Shown here piece after piece: positions 1-7,556 of a stretch of 64,000 nt of DNA (within the stretch, counting starts at the first letter, position 1; each line of letters starts with the position of its first letter). The translations under genes and the position numbers were made by a program. The notes below the pieces were generated by a model. The model was not told where the DNA came from. It saw only the letters and a program-made list of their open reading frames with translations, and ran no database searches. This DNA is from Sporomusa sp. KB1 (GTDB lineage: Bacteria > Bacillota > Negativicutes > Sporomusales > Sporomusaceae): the NCBI RefSeq assembly GCF_007830295.1, contig NZ_VLKC01000002.1, positions 3,788,341 through 3,852,340 on the forward strand, written 5' to 3'.

Positions 1-1
1 C

Positions 2-367
2 GCAATGCGTAGCGCTTTGTATGCTGACAAGGGCGACCATGACCGCGCCATCGCGGATTCCACTGAGGCTATTACAAGGCTGAATCCAAATGATGCTACT
101 AAGGTTGCTCTTATGTATTCCATACGTGCCCTTGCATATCATCGTAAGCGCGATTACAACCAGGCAATAGCGGATTATGATCAAGCAATCAAACTGACGC
201 CCAATGATGCTACTATGTATTGTGGCCGTGGTGGTGCGTATGCTGCCAATCGCGATTACAACCGAGCAATCACGGATTTTGAAGCGGCGCTACGGATCGA
301 TCCGAACCATGCGCTCGCCAAGCAGAGTCTTGAGAGAGCGAGGCAACTCAAGATGTTATTGGGGTAA
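2..367 (+). CDS. TPR-repeat protein, 5' end cut by window
   Basis: The reading frame is open to the left edge, so the first ATG at 5 is probably internal and the N-terminus lies outside the window. The visible 120 residues form about three tetratricopeptide repeats. The tell-tale spacing is in the recurring segments RDYNQAIADYDQAIKLTPND and RDYNRAITDFEAALRIDPNH, each with the usual G/A-x-Y-A and P-N/D positions. TPRs mediate protein-protein contacts; the partner cannot be told. The gene ends at TAA 365-367. About 200 bp without an evident gene follows. Confidence 0.8.
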   Translation, partial: AMRSALYADKGDHDRAIADSTEAITRLNPNDATKVALMYSIRALAYHRKRDYNQAIADYDQAIKLTPNDATMYCGRGGAYAANRDYNRAITDFEAALRIDPNHALAKQSLERARQLKMLLG

Positions 368-573
368 ATGGTGAAATACAATTGTTAGCTGCTATTTCAT
401 GTATCAGTTAACTGCCGTAATTTGTATATACCTGCATCAATGTCGATGATAAATACCAGTTCGGTTAAGCCTTTTTTCATGAAGAATTTGTTAATCTTCA
501 ATAAAACCATCGCAAAGGAAGATAGTAAATTAGGTCAAGTGGCAGAACGGCCTTTAACTGCTGGAGATTAGTT

Positions 574-1041
574 ATGAGAAAAATAGTATCTACCTTTGTG
601 GGAGTAATCATGATGATGTTAGCTTCCGCAGCATTTGCCTATCCAGCGCATTTGAATGGAGATTCAAATTACATCTTGTGCGATGGAAATAAGGGAACGG
701 GGTATTATGTTGATCGTAGTTCTTTGAACGTGAAACAATATACGCCGCCGATTTATATTATTGCTGTTAACATCGTAAGAGTGCCTGATGCTGATATGGG
801 AAAGACTAAAATATCAGATGTGAAAACCCATTATTTCCTATATAAATATAATGTTCGAGAAATGTATGTTCCTGCTGAAGGAGATTCAGATTATGATTGG
901 CGCCTCCTGAAACCACGAGGAAGTTATGCAGAGACAGGAATTTCCATGCCAGCTGGCGAAATAGCCTTTTACTTGGCGTATAATTTACGTTTCTATGGTG
1001 AAAAAGCCGGTTATGGTGATTCATTTTATGACAAAATCTAA
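574..1041 (+). CDS. Small exported protein of unknown function
   Basis: A 155-residue protein beginning MRKIVSTFVG with a clear Sec signal peptide: a basic start, a hydrophobic core and a likely cleavage after AFA around residue 22. The mature part is polar and aromatic-rich (YYVDRSSL, YDWRLLKPRGSY) and ends near a FYLAYNLRFYG segment. I do not recognise the family. A similar-sized exported protein follows at 1320, so the two may belong to one group of host-specific exported proteins of the kind common in Negativicutes. A perfect 10-bp stem-loop follows the stop. Confidence 0.7.
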   Translation: MRKIVSTFVGVIMMMLASAAFAYPAHLNGDSNYILCDGNKGTGYYVDRSSLNVKQYTPPIYIIAVNIVRVPDADMGKTKISDVKTHYFLYKYNVREMYVPAEGDSDYDWRLLKPRGSYAETGISMPAGEIAFYLAYNLRFYGEKAGYGDSFYDKI

Positions 1042-1056
1042 ATCTAGGGAAACGAG

Positions 1057-1080
1057 GTGACGGTGGTGTGCCACCGTCAC
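1057..1080 (+). terminator. Stem-loop after the 574 gene
   Basis: A perfect 10-bp stem (GTGACGGTGG / CCACCGTCAC) with a 4-nt loop sits 15 nt after the stop codon of the exported protein. There is no clean T-run after it, so it may be a weak or factor-aided terminator or an mRNA-end hairpin. Between here and 1320 no intact gene is visible. The short reading frame near 1139-1222 reads like a leftover C-terminal piece, but it is too short to assign. Confidence 0.5.
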
Positions 1081-1319
1081 TCTGTCTATATCCTGGGAGG
1101 CGATTTTATTGCAGTAAAAGATAACAAGGTTTCTTAATTGACTCCCGGGGGAATATTCTGTCGCCTGTATCGTTTGAGGATACATTGCAGTTTTGGGGAG
1201 GGATTCCGGGTAAAAACTGATTTGGCTACTAGTGTTTTCATTGTCGGCTTTAGGAAAATATTCCCAATTATAAATAGGAAAAATATCCATAAAGAATATA
1301 CACAAGGAAGGGATGCCTT

Positions 1320-1964
1320 ATGAGTAAAAAAATGATAATTCTATTTATTATTTTGCTTTTTAGCAGTTCTGCCTCATGCTTTGCGATCACCTTATCACAG
1401 CCGGTAGAAATTGGCAGTGTATATACTAAAGACCTTGTGCGTTATGGTTCGCAATCTGCTTTGCCCACATCGCTAAAAGATAAATATTATGATTTTGGCA
1501 AAGACAAGGTTGTTCGTTTGTATGTAAATTTTTATGGTCAAGACAGATTTGGTGACACTAAGAATATAAATAATACCGTTTCTCTTAGGGAGGGTCGTCA
1601 TAGGAGTGCTTTTTATGAAATTTTTGAAATAGCAGGCAATAAAGGCGAGGTATTCTATGTTATAGGATGCGGAGGAACAGATGGATATTCAGACTTTGCT
1701 ATTATAGGTAAAACGTCTGACGGAAAATACATAACTTATGTAAGCAGAAATCATTTTGAAAATCTTCATCCTACTATCAAAGATTCTGTTACGGGACCAA
1801 CTGTTGGCGCAAAAATTGCTGTAGAAGATGATACTATAGTGTTAAATTGCGGACGTAAAGGTATGGTGCCGCCTCTTGTGCCTACATTCTGGCAATACCG
1901 ATTAAAATGGGATGATAAGGCTCAATGGTTTGGAATTGAATACATACCCCTTCGGAATGAATGA
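1320..1964 (+). CDS. Exported protein of unknown function
   Basis: A 214-residue protein preceded by a good ribosome binding site (AAGGAAGGGA, 1301-1315). It starts MSKKMIILFIILLFSSSASC, a signal peptide with a Cys near residue 20; because the sequence continues SCFAITLSQ, either a lipobox-like or an ordinary signal-peptidase site is possible. The mature region contains a repeated aromatic/glycine pattern (VIGCGGTDGYSDFAIIGKT) and a C-terminal tryptophan-rich part (WQYRLKWDDKAQWFGIEY). The family is not recognised. Likely periplasmic or surface-exposed. Confidence 0.65.
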   Translation: MSKKMIILFIILLFSSSASCFAITLSQPVEIGSVYTKDLVRYGSQSALPTSLKDKYYDFGKDKVVRLYVNFYGQDRFGDTKNINNTVSLREGRHRSAFYEIFEIAGNKGEVFYVIGCGGTDGYSDFAIIGKTSDGKYITYVSRNHFENLHPTIKDSVTGPTVGAKIAVEDDTIVLNCGRKGMVPPLVPTFWQYRLKWDDKAQWFGIEYIPLRNE

Positions 1965-2065
1965 TACATAACAGTAAAATAATGAAAAAGGAAGGGAAGT
2001 TTGATGGAGCGAACTTGCCGTATTCGAGAGTTAATCCTAGGTAAGTATGGTAACAATCGTAATGG

Positions 2066-2421
2066 TTGGAATACTTAGCATCGTATTTGCAGAAAGAACA
2101 TATATGCTATGAGCTTTCTGAGCCTAAGCTTCTTGGAGCTGTTATGAGTGTTGACGTATGGGGCACAGCTCCTGATATTGTGGGTGAAGCGGTAGAAGGT
2201 CTATGTGAGCAGGAAAGATTGACCCGTGAAATCCACCGTCTGACAGCCCGGGAAAATGGGTGCTTGAAATGCGTTTTGGTTTGCCTGACGGCAGACGAAA
2301 AACCCAGCGTGATATTGCCAAAATTTTAGGAATTTCTCGCAGCTATGTTAGTAGAATAGAAAAACACGCTATTACCAAGCTAGGGAAGACATTGTCTGCA
2401 AGTGATACTACACCTAAATAG
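2066..2421 (+). pseudogene. Broken SigK/SigE-like sigma factor, C-terminal remnant
   Basis: The first frame (from 2066) carries a region typical of the linker before sigma region 4 (DVWGTAPDIVGEAVEGL, then [12 protein letters not shown]). About one base appears to be missing near 2254. In the next frame the protein continues [20 protein letters not shown] and [20 protein letters not shown], the region 4.2 helix-turn-helix signature of sporulation-type sigma factors, ending at TAG 2419-2421. The N-terminal part with regions 2 and 3 (core binding and -10 recognition) is missing. This is therefore a truncated, frameshifted relic and cannot be a working sigma factor. The match to the sigma-E/K group is from memory of the conserved region 4. 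Confidence 0.75.
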
Positions 2422-2464
2422 AGCTGTAGGTTAATGCGGTATAAAAAAACAGAAAAAGGGGCGG

Positions 2465-2638
2465 CTAGTCTGCCGCCTCATCTTTTAAAAACTCTTCCAA
2501 CGCTTCTCTGTGTTTATGCTCATTGGTCATAGCTTCAGAAACAATGGATTTATTGATTTCCTTGCGCGATAACCCGTTGTCGCCAGCACTCATGGCATAT
2601 TCACTTGCAAATGATTCCATTTGAGATTTTTTACGCAT
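2465..2638 (-). CDS. Small acidic protein, 57 aa
   Basis: On the minus strand, a GGAGG box 9 nt before ATG opens a 57-codon frame: MRKKSQMESFASEYAMSAGD, then NGLSRKEINKSIVSEAMTNE, ending in LEEFLKDEAAD. It is charged, predicted helical, with no membrane segment. The strong ribosome binding site and natural residue composition support a real gene. The family is not recognised. It lies convergent to the sigma remnant, and a GC-rich inverted repeat overlaps its stop. Confidence 0.6.
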   Translation of the reverse strand: MRKKSQMESFASEYAMSAGDNGLSRKEINKSIVSEAMTNEHKHREALEEFLKDEAAD

Positions 2639-2843
2639 AAATTTACACCTCCTAGTTTAGTGTTCCCTTGTGAGTATTTCTATACATCAGAAAATAGTGG
2701 GTTGAAGGGCGACTGGCTATTTTCACGCCTGGATAAGGCAGGAATTAATTTCCTGCTAACCAGCCATCATTTATTAGGTGGTTCGAATATTTTAACGAAT
2801 ACAAACACATGCTGTCATAGAGACTCAATAAAGGAGGATGACT

Positions 2844-2939
2844 ATGACGCGCATAAACAGACGTGAATATTTTAAGATTCTCGGAAACCATCCTGAAGAA
2901 GTTAAGCGAACAAAACATGGGTTTTGGGTTTGGAAGTAG
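2844..2939 (+). CDS. Very small protein, 31 aa
   Basis: AAGGAGG at 2831-2837 precedes ATG 2844 by 6 nt and opens a 31-codon frame, MTRINRREYFKILGNHPEEV followed by KRTKHGFWVWK. The product is basic with an aromatic tail. An intrinsic terminator follows 9 nt after the stop. A ribosome binding site, a short frame and a terminator together make a credible mini-gene, although no family is recognised. Confidence 0.5.
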   Translation: MTRINRREYFKILGNHPEEVKRTKHGFWVWK

Positions 2940-2947
2940 ATAGCTAA

Positions 2948-2982
2948 TACCGCCGACGATAATGTTGGCGGCTATTTTTTTC
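2948..2982 (+). terminator. Intrinsic terminator
   Basis: An 8-bp GC-rich stem (CCGCCGAC / GTTGGCGG) is followed by a run of seven T. It closes the 31-codon gene just upstream. Confidence 0.8.
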
Positions 2983-3138
2983 CAGGCACCTCCTTATTGC
3001 GATTAAATACCAAATTTAGTAGAATATAAATATCCCGAATATTGAGAAGCGCATCATTTTTTTTATACAGCTCCGCATTTTAAAGGTGTTTTTTCCCAAT
3101 TGGAGAATATATCTGTAAAAGCATGGATGGTGATTATC

Positions 3139-3309
3139 TTGAAAATTACTAAGGTTGTCCCTATTTTACCAAGCCAAAAAGCGAATATACAAGACCAATA
3201 TACTGAAACTGCATATTTTCCAAGGAGAAAGCCAAAAATATCGTTTAAGAGTTTGTTAGAAAAAGAGCTGCACTCCCAAGTAGGTTCCAAAATAATTATA
3301 CTGTTTTAG
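3139..3309 (+). CDS. Possible small basic protein, 56 aa
   Basis: A frame starting at TTG 3139 (GGTGAT 9 nt before) gives LKITKVVPILPSQKANIQDQ and later PRRKPKISFKSLLEKELHSQ. It ends exactly where a terminator hairpin begins. An in-frame ATG lies at 3127. The composition (basic, helical C-terminal half) looks coding, but no family is recognised. The opposite-strand frame across this region looks like a shadow. Confidence 0.4.
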   Translation: MKITKVVPILPSQKANIQDQYTETAYFPRRKPKISFKSLLEKELHSQVGSKIIILF

Positions 3310-3328
3310 CGTCCCTCGGGCGCTTTTC
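3308..3328 (+). terminator. Intrinsic terminator
   Basis: A short stem (AGCGTCC / GGGCGCT, with one G-T pair) with a CTC loop is followed by TTTTCTT. It overlaps the stop codon of the small gene before it. Confidence 0.65.
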
Positions 3329-3416
3329 TTATACCTGTATTTTAAGTTATAAAATAACCTGGAAAAAAGAATGAACCCCAAGTAATAGCAAAAAGATGGC
3401 TGGGAGGAAGGTCACC

Positions 3417-3641
3417 ATGGAACGGAAACTCAAAACAGCCCTGTTGAATACCATTAATGAGTATAATAGTATTGTCAAGCAAATTGATGATCCTAATACA
3501 ACACCGTCCAGAGGATTACAATTAGTTGCCGCCAAAGAAGCTTTGAATCAGGTCTTAGAGTATTTTGCCACGGCAGAATACGTTGAACATGTTAATGGGC
3601 AGTGGCGAATTAAAGTAATTGTTGTAATGGAACGTAGTTGA
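3417..3641 (+). CDS. Small soluble protein, 74 aa
   Basis: The start at ATG 3417 is chosen because GGGAGGAAGG (3402-3411) precedes it; the upstream in-frame ATG at 3396 has no such site. The product, MERKLKTALLNTINEYNSIV and onward, is helical and charged and ends QWRIKVIVVMERS. No signal peptide, membrane segment or metal motif is seen. The family is not recognised. A hairpin with a T-run follows the stop, so it appears to be a one-gene unit. Confidence 0.6.
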   Translation: MERKLKTALLNTINEYNSIVKQIDDPNTTPSRGLQLVAAKEALNQVLEYFATAEYVEHVNGQWRIKVIVVMERS

Positions 3642-3651
3642 ATAGGGAAGT

Positions 3652-3686
3652 TTGCCGTCTGCCTTCAGGTGGGCGGTTTTTGCTTC
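3652..3686 (+). terminator. Intrinsic terminator
   Basis: An imperfect GC-rich stem (GCCGTCTGCC against GGTGGGCGG, with a TTCA-type loop) is followed by TTTTTGCTTCTT, 10 nt after the stop of the 74-residue protein. Confidence 0.6.
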
Positions 3687-3717
3687 TTATTTTGTGCATG
3701 ATCCTGAAAAAAGATGA

Positions 3718-3746
3718 TTGACAAGTATTATATAAATTGGTATATT
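3718..3746 (+). promoter_or_regulatory. Sigma-A type promoter for the AbrB-like gene
   Basis: TTGACA at 3718-3723 and TATATT at 3741-3746 are separated by exactly 17 nt. The start codon lies 48 nt downstream of the -10 box. This is a near-consensus housekeeping promoter, and the spacing is read directly from the sequence. Confidence 0.75.
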
Positions 3747-3793
3747 TAACTTGTAATATTTTGTCGAATATGGCAGAACGGGAGAAATGCAAA

Positions 3794-4042
3794 ATGAAAG
3801 CAACTGGAATTGTTAGAAGAGTGGATGAGCTTGGTCGAGTAGTACTACCTATTGAATTGCGTCGTATCTTTGGCATCGAACAAAAAGATGGCCTTGAGAT
3901 ATATACCGAAAATGACCGAATCGTTTTGCGGAAACATGAGCCTGCTTGTGTATTCTGCGAAGGTGTTAATGAGGTAATACAATTCAAGGGCAAAAATGTT
4001 TGTAAAGAATGCCTTACAGCTATGGGCCACAAAGCAGTTTAA
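3794..4042 (+). CDS. AbrB/SpoVT-family transition-state regulator
   Basis: An 82-residue DNA-binding protein. The start at ATG 3794 follows GGGAGAAA (3779-3786) and matches the family N-terminus. Residues 1-45 are a swapped-hairpin AbrB domain: ATGIVRRVDELGRVVLPIEL, then RRIFGIEQKDGLEIYTENDR, then IVLRKH. The C-terminal tail carries two CxxC pairs (CVFC and CKEC), a probable zinc site seen in some AbrB-like proteins. These proteins are dimeric or tetrameric transcription factors acting at the move to stationary phase. The target genes cannot be told. It has its own promoter and terminator. Confidence 0.88.
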   Translation: MKATGIVRRVDELGRVVLPIELRRIFGIEQKDGLEIYTENDRIVLRKHEPACVFCEGVNEVIQFKGKNVCKECLTAMGHKAV

Positions 4043-4071
4043 TAATTTGATCAATATATTGATAGGATAGT

Positions 4072-4105
4072 TAGCCGTCTTGCCTTCGGGCTACGGCTTT
4101 TTTCT
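4072..4105 (+). terminator. Intrinsic terminator after the AbrB-like gene
   Basis: AGCCGTCTTGCC pairs with GGCTACGGCT around a TTCG loop and is followed by TTTTTC. An extended -10 motif (TGCTATAAT, 4125-4133) downstream is a likely start of the yqeG transcript. Confidence 0.7.
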
Positions 4106-4170
4106 TTTGTTTTTTTTATCATCATGCTATAATTTTTATTAATTGACACAAAGTGAAGTGGGAGGGAAAA

Positions 4171-4674
4171 TTGCTCAAATTATTAGTGCCTTGTATGGTG
4201 GTAAATACGTTGTATGATATCAAGCTTACTGAATTGAAGCAACGTGGTATTCGCGGTATAGCATTTGATATGGATAATACCATAATTCCCTGGAACAGCC
4301 CGGATATCTGTCCGGAAGTATTGGCATGGCTGAATCAATTGGCTGCCCAGGATTTCAAACTGTGTTTCGTGTCCAATAATGGCAAAAGGCGAGTGAGAAA
4401 AATAGCGGAACAATGCGACGTTCCCTTTGTGGCCCGGGCGCTAAAACCATTGCGCAGCGGCTTTCGTCAAGCGGCTCAGACTATGGGATTACGCCCGGAA
4501 ACAGTTGCCGTTGTCGGGGATCAACTTTTTACAGACATATTAGGTGGTAATCGGCTCGGCATGGTTACTATTTGGGTTAAACCATTGACTACTAAGGAAT
4601 TTATTGGCACAAAAGTTACCCGCCAACTGGAAAAGCTGGCTGTACACATATTAAAAGTGACTGGGCGACTATAG
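4171..4674 (+). CDS. yqeG: YqeG-family HAD phosphatase
   Basis: A 167-residue HAD-superfamily (subclass IIIA) hydrolase. TTG 4171 is chosen because GGGAGGG (4160-4166) lies just upstream and the protein then begins MLKLLVPCMVVNTLYDI like YqeG; an upstream GTG at 4153 would lie before that site. Motif I is DMDNT (about residues 35-39, first Asp the nucleophile), motif II is SNN, and the C-terminal Mg-binding motif is GDQLFTDILGGN. The usual length is about 170, so it is complete. Relatives dephosphorylate small phosphates, but the physiological substrate here is unknown. It is followed at 51 nt by aroE, as in many Firmicutes. Confidence 0.88.
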   Translation: MLKLLVPCMVVNTLYDIKLTELKQRGIRGIAFDMDNTIIPWNSPDICPEVLAWLNQLAAQDFKLCFVSNNGKRRVRKIAEQCDVPFVARALKPLRSGFRQAAQTMGLRPETVAVVGDQLFTDILGGNRLGMVTIWVKPLTTKEFIGTKVTRQLEKLAVHILKVTGRL

Positions 4675-4725
4675 AAAAGTAAAGTTGCGTATAAGTATAG
4701 CCTTGAAACCGAAGGAGTAATGAGT

Positions 4726-5592
4726 ATGCATATAACTGCCAAAACCAAAAAAGTAGGATTGCTAGGCTGGCCACTTGGTCATTCATTATCACCGGCCATG
4801 CACAACGCCGCCTTTGCTGTTAGTGGTTTGGATTACGTATATTTGCCGTTGTCTACGCCACCAGATTTATTGCCACAAGCGGTGGCGGGGATTAAGGCGC
4901 TGGGGTTTGTCGGTGTGAATGTGACTATTCCCCACAAAGTTACTATAATGGATTATTTGGATGAAGTTGATACCAGTGCTAAGTTGGTCGGAGCGGTTAA
5001 TACCATAGTAGTTAAAGAAGAACGCTTAATTGGTTATAACACCGATGCTGACGGCTATATCCGTTCCCTTGAGCAAGCAGGCATTGCTGTAGCTGGTAAA
5101 TCTGCCGTTATTTTCGGAGCAGGGGGTGCTGCACGGGCGGTAATTGCTGGACTGGCCAGTGCCAATATTGCCTCAGTAACTATTGGGGCTCGTGACCAAA
5201 GCAAGGCTGATGGCATTGCGCAGTTATTTGCTGGAACTGTACCTGTAAATGGTGTCGCTTGGGATAGTAATGCATTTGCTGCAGCATTGTCTCAGACCAA
5301 TCTTGTGGTCAATGCAACCCCCTTGGGCATGTATCCGGCTATTGCCAGTCAACCATCAGTTCATTGGGATCTTCTGCAACAGTCAGTGGCAATCTCTGAT
5401 TTAGTGTATAATCCGCCGATAACTGGTTTTATAGCTGAGGGTACTCGCCGGGGACATACGGTAGTTGGCGGGGCAGGTATGTTGATTGAGCAGGGAGCAC
5501 TGGCATTTGAGTTGTGGACAGGCTGCAAGGCAGACACGCAGGTAATGCGACAGGCGCTGCTAGCAGGGTTAGAAGCTATTAATAAAAATTAA
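4726..5592 (+). CDS. aroE: Shikimate dehydrogenase
   Basis: It reduces 3-dehydroshikimate to shikimate with NADPH in the chorismate pathway. Of two in-frame ATGs (4720, 4726) the second sits 9 nt after GGAG (4713-4716), a normal distance; the first would be only 3 nt away. The 288-residue protein has the substrate motif SLSPAMHN (about residues 21-28), NVTIPHK with the catalytic Lys (about residue 70), NTD (Asp of the Lys/Asp pair), the NADP loop GAGGAARA, and the C-terminal GGAGMLIEQGALAFELWTG. Length and motifs are complete. It starts a set of aro genes spread through the pilus locus downstream. Confidence 0.96.
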   Translation: MHITAKTKKVGLLGWPLGHSLSPAMHNAAFAVSGLDYVYLPLSTPPDLLPQAVAGIKALGFVGVNVTIPHKVTIMDYLDEVDTSAKLVGAVNTIVVKEERLIGYNTDADGYIRSLEQAGIAVAGKSAVIFGAGGAARAVIAGLASANIASVTIGARDQSKADGIAQLFAGTVPVNGVAWDSNAFAAALSQTNLVVNATPLGMYPAIASQPSVHWDLLQQSVAISDLVYNPPITGFIAEGTRRGHTVVGGAGMLIEQGALAFELWTGCKADTQVMRQALLAGLEAINKN

Positions 5593-5759
5593 TAGAAATT
5601 TATTTGAATTTTATTAAAAAAATCTGCGTAGTATAGCAGGAATTTTTGTTTGGACTGCGAATATAGTCAATATAAAACAATAATTGTAAAAATTGGTAAA
5701 TATGTGGCGATGAAGCTTGGGTTTATAGTAGGGCACTTAGTCCAGGCAGAATAAGTAAA

Positions 5760-5815
5760 AGCAACCGACCATCCGCAAAACAGGTTCTGTTTTGCTATGC
5801 CGGTTGCTTTTTTTC
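5760..5815 (+). terminator. Nested hairpin terminator between aroE and pilB
   Basis: An outer 8-bp stem (AGCAACCG 5760-5767 / CGGTTGCT 5801-5808) encloses a perfect 9-bp inner hairpin (GCAAAACAG / CTGTTTTGC, loop GTT) and is followed by seven T. It lies 45 nt before pilB, so it could end aroE transcription or act as an attenuator for the pilus operon. The AT-rich 270-bp gap before it holds no gene that I can see. Confidence 0.75.
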
Positions 5816-5860
5816 CAGATGGAAAGGTAACTTTCCCTGGATAGAAGTGGAGACAACAGC

Positions 5861-7537
5861 ATGGTAAATAGCCGTAAACACCTGGGGGACTTGCTAATTG
5901 AAGCTAACTATCTCAGACCGGAGCAATTGGAGCAGGCAGTAAGGGTTCAAAAAAAGACCGGTGAACGACTGGAAAAGGTACTTATCAATTTAGGCTATAT
6001 TACGGAAGCCAATATGATTGAAGTACTGGAATTCCAGCTTGGTGTGCCATATGTTAATATGGTGGCTATGGATGTCGCGCACGAAATTGCTGCAACGATA
6101 CCTGTTTCCCTGGCTGAACGCTACAAGGTTATTCCTATCAAAAAAGAGGGGCGTAAATTAACACTAGCCATGGCTGATCCCACAAACTTTTTTGCTATTG
6201 ATGATGTGCGGATGGCCTCCGGTTGCGAAGTTGAGCCAGTAATTGCCGCCGAGCGTGAAATTATGAGGGCTATTAATCAGTCTTATGGTGTGCAGGACTT
6301 AGTTGAGAAGGCTGTTAATAAGCTGAAGGCAGATGAATCCGACAGGATTGCTGAAGTTCAACTGACAGATGATGCACCAATAGTAAGTATTGTTAACTCC
6401 ATCATCAGTCAAGCCATTAAAGAACGTGCCAGCGATATTCACATTGAGCCACAGGAGAAGTTGCTTAGAGTCCGGTTCAGAGTTGATGGTGTGCTAAGAG
6501 AAGTTGTTACTTTTCCACGCCATACCCATGCGGCCATCATTTCCCGGATTAAAATTATGAGTGAACTGGATATTGCCGAAAAGCGGCTGCCGCAGGATGG
6601 GCGGATAAAGGTTCAGGAATTTGGCCGGGATATTGATCTTAGGGTGTCTACCTTGCCAACTATAACCGGTGAAAAAATTGTTTTGCGGATACTTGATAAA
6701 AACTCGATCATTTGTGATATTAAGGGATTAGGCTTTGCTCCTCAAAATTTAACACGGTATCGTAAGTTGTATTCCCAATCCTATGGCATGATCCTCGTAA
6801 CCGGGCCCACCGGATCGGGCAAAACCACAACCTTATATTCAACACTGACCGAAATTAGTACGCCAAGCAAAAATGTTATTACTGTTGAAGAACCGGTTGA
6901 ATATCGGTTGGACGGTGTCAATCAGGTGCAGATAAATCATAAGGCTGGCCTGAATTTTGCCAATGGCTTGCGCTCTATTTTGCGTCAAGATCCCAATGTA
7001 GTGATGGTTGGTGAGATACGGGATGCCGAGACAGCCGATATTGCCATTCGTGCGGCGCTTACTGGCCACTTGGTATTTAGCACACTGCATACCAATGATG
7101 CGCCTGGGGCAATTACCAGGCTAATTGATATGGGTATTGAGCCCTTTCTGGTAGCCTCTTCGGTGCTTGGAATTGTTGCTCAACGGCTGGTACGGGTGAT
7201 ATGCCCGGAGTGCAAGCAACAATATGTGCCTGAGGTTGGTTCACCGGAGTGGCAGTTTCTGGGAAGTGATTCCGGGCGGGAAATTGTCTTATATCGGGGC
7301 GCTGGCTGCTCATGTTGCAGTCATACCGGCTATTTTGGACGTATGGCCATCCATGAGGTAATGTCTGTCGGCTCAGCAGTGCGCGAGGCTATTAACCGGC
7401 AAGTATCCAATGACATGTTAGCAACGCTTGCCGCGAAAGAAGGTATGATATCAATGCGGGAGGATGGTATTTCTAAGGCATATAACGGTCTTACAACAGT
7501 GTCAGAGGTTATGCGAGTTGCCTACGCGGGAACATGA
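5861..7537 (+). CDS. pilB: Type IV pilus assembly ATPase PilB
   Basis: A 558-residue cytoplasmic ATPase that powers pilus extension. The N-terminal 1-150 is an MshEN-type domain: HLGDLLIEANYLRPEQLEQA, then a second LEKVLINLGYIT half. In some PilB/MshE proteins this domain binds cyclic-di-GMP. The GspE core follows with Walker A GPTGSGKTTT (about 315), Asp and His boxes, and Walker B DPNVVMVGEIRDAET (about 377). A zinc knuckle CPEC...CSCC lies near 448-485. Length and order are typical. It opens the pil operon and is followed by pilT after 19 nt. Confidence 0.95.
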   Translation: MVNSRKHLGDLLIEANYLRPEQLEQAVRVQKKTGERLEKVLINLGYITEANMIEVLEFQLGVPYVNMVAMDVAHEIAATIPVSLAERYKVIPIKKEGRKLTLAMADPTNFFAIDDVRMASGCEVEPVIAAEREIMRAINQSYGVQDLVEKAVNKLKADESDRIAEVQLTDDAPIVSIVNSIISQAIKERASDIHIEPQEKLLRVRFRVDGVLREVVTFPRHTHAAIISRIKIMSELDIAEKRLPQDGRIKVQEFGRDIDLRVSTLPTITGEKIVLRILDKNSIICDIKGLGFAPQNLTRYRKLYSQSYGMILVTGPTGSGKTTTLYSTLTEISTPSKNVITVEEPVEYRLDGVNQVQINHKAGLNFANGLRSILRQDPNVVMVGEIRDAETADIAIRAALTGHLVFSTLHTNDAPGAITRLIDMGIEPFLVASSVLGIVAQRLVRVICPECKQQYVPEVGSPEWQFLGSDSGREIVLYRGAGCSCCSHTGYFGRMAIHEVMSVGSAVREAINRQVSNDMLATLAAKEGMISMREDGISKAYNGLTTVSEVMRVAYAGT

Positions 7538-7556
7538 TATCGGGAGGAGATACCAT

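Noticed and set aside
1021..1323. Short frames on both strands between the two exported-protein genes
   Set aside because: No ribosome binding site; composition not protein-like. A fragment near 1139-1222 may be a gene relic but is too short to call.
3063..3290. Minus-strand frame of 75 codons
   Set aside because: It lies opposite a more credible plus-strand gene with a terminator; hydrophobic residues come from AT-rich codons.
5593..5860. Cyclic-di-GMP (GEMM) riboswitch in front of pilB
   Set aside because: I looked for the GCAAACC and ACGCAAAGCC cores and did not find them; only a nested terminator hairpin can be supported. An Infernal search with the GEMM-I and c-di-GMP-II models would decide.
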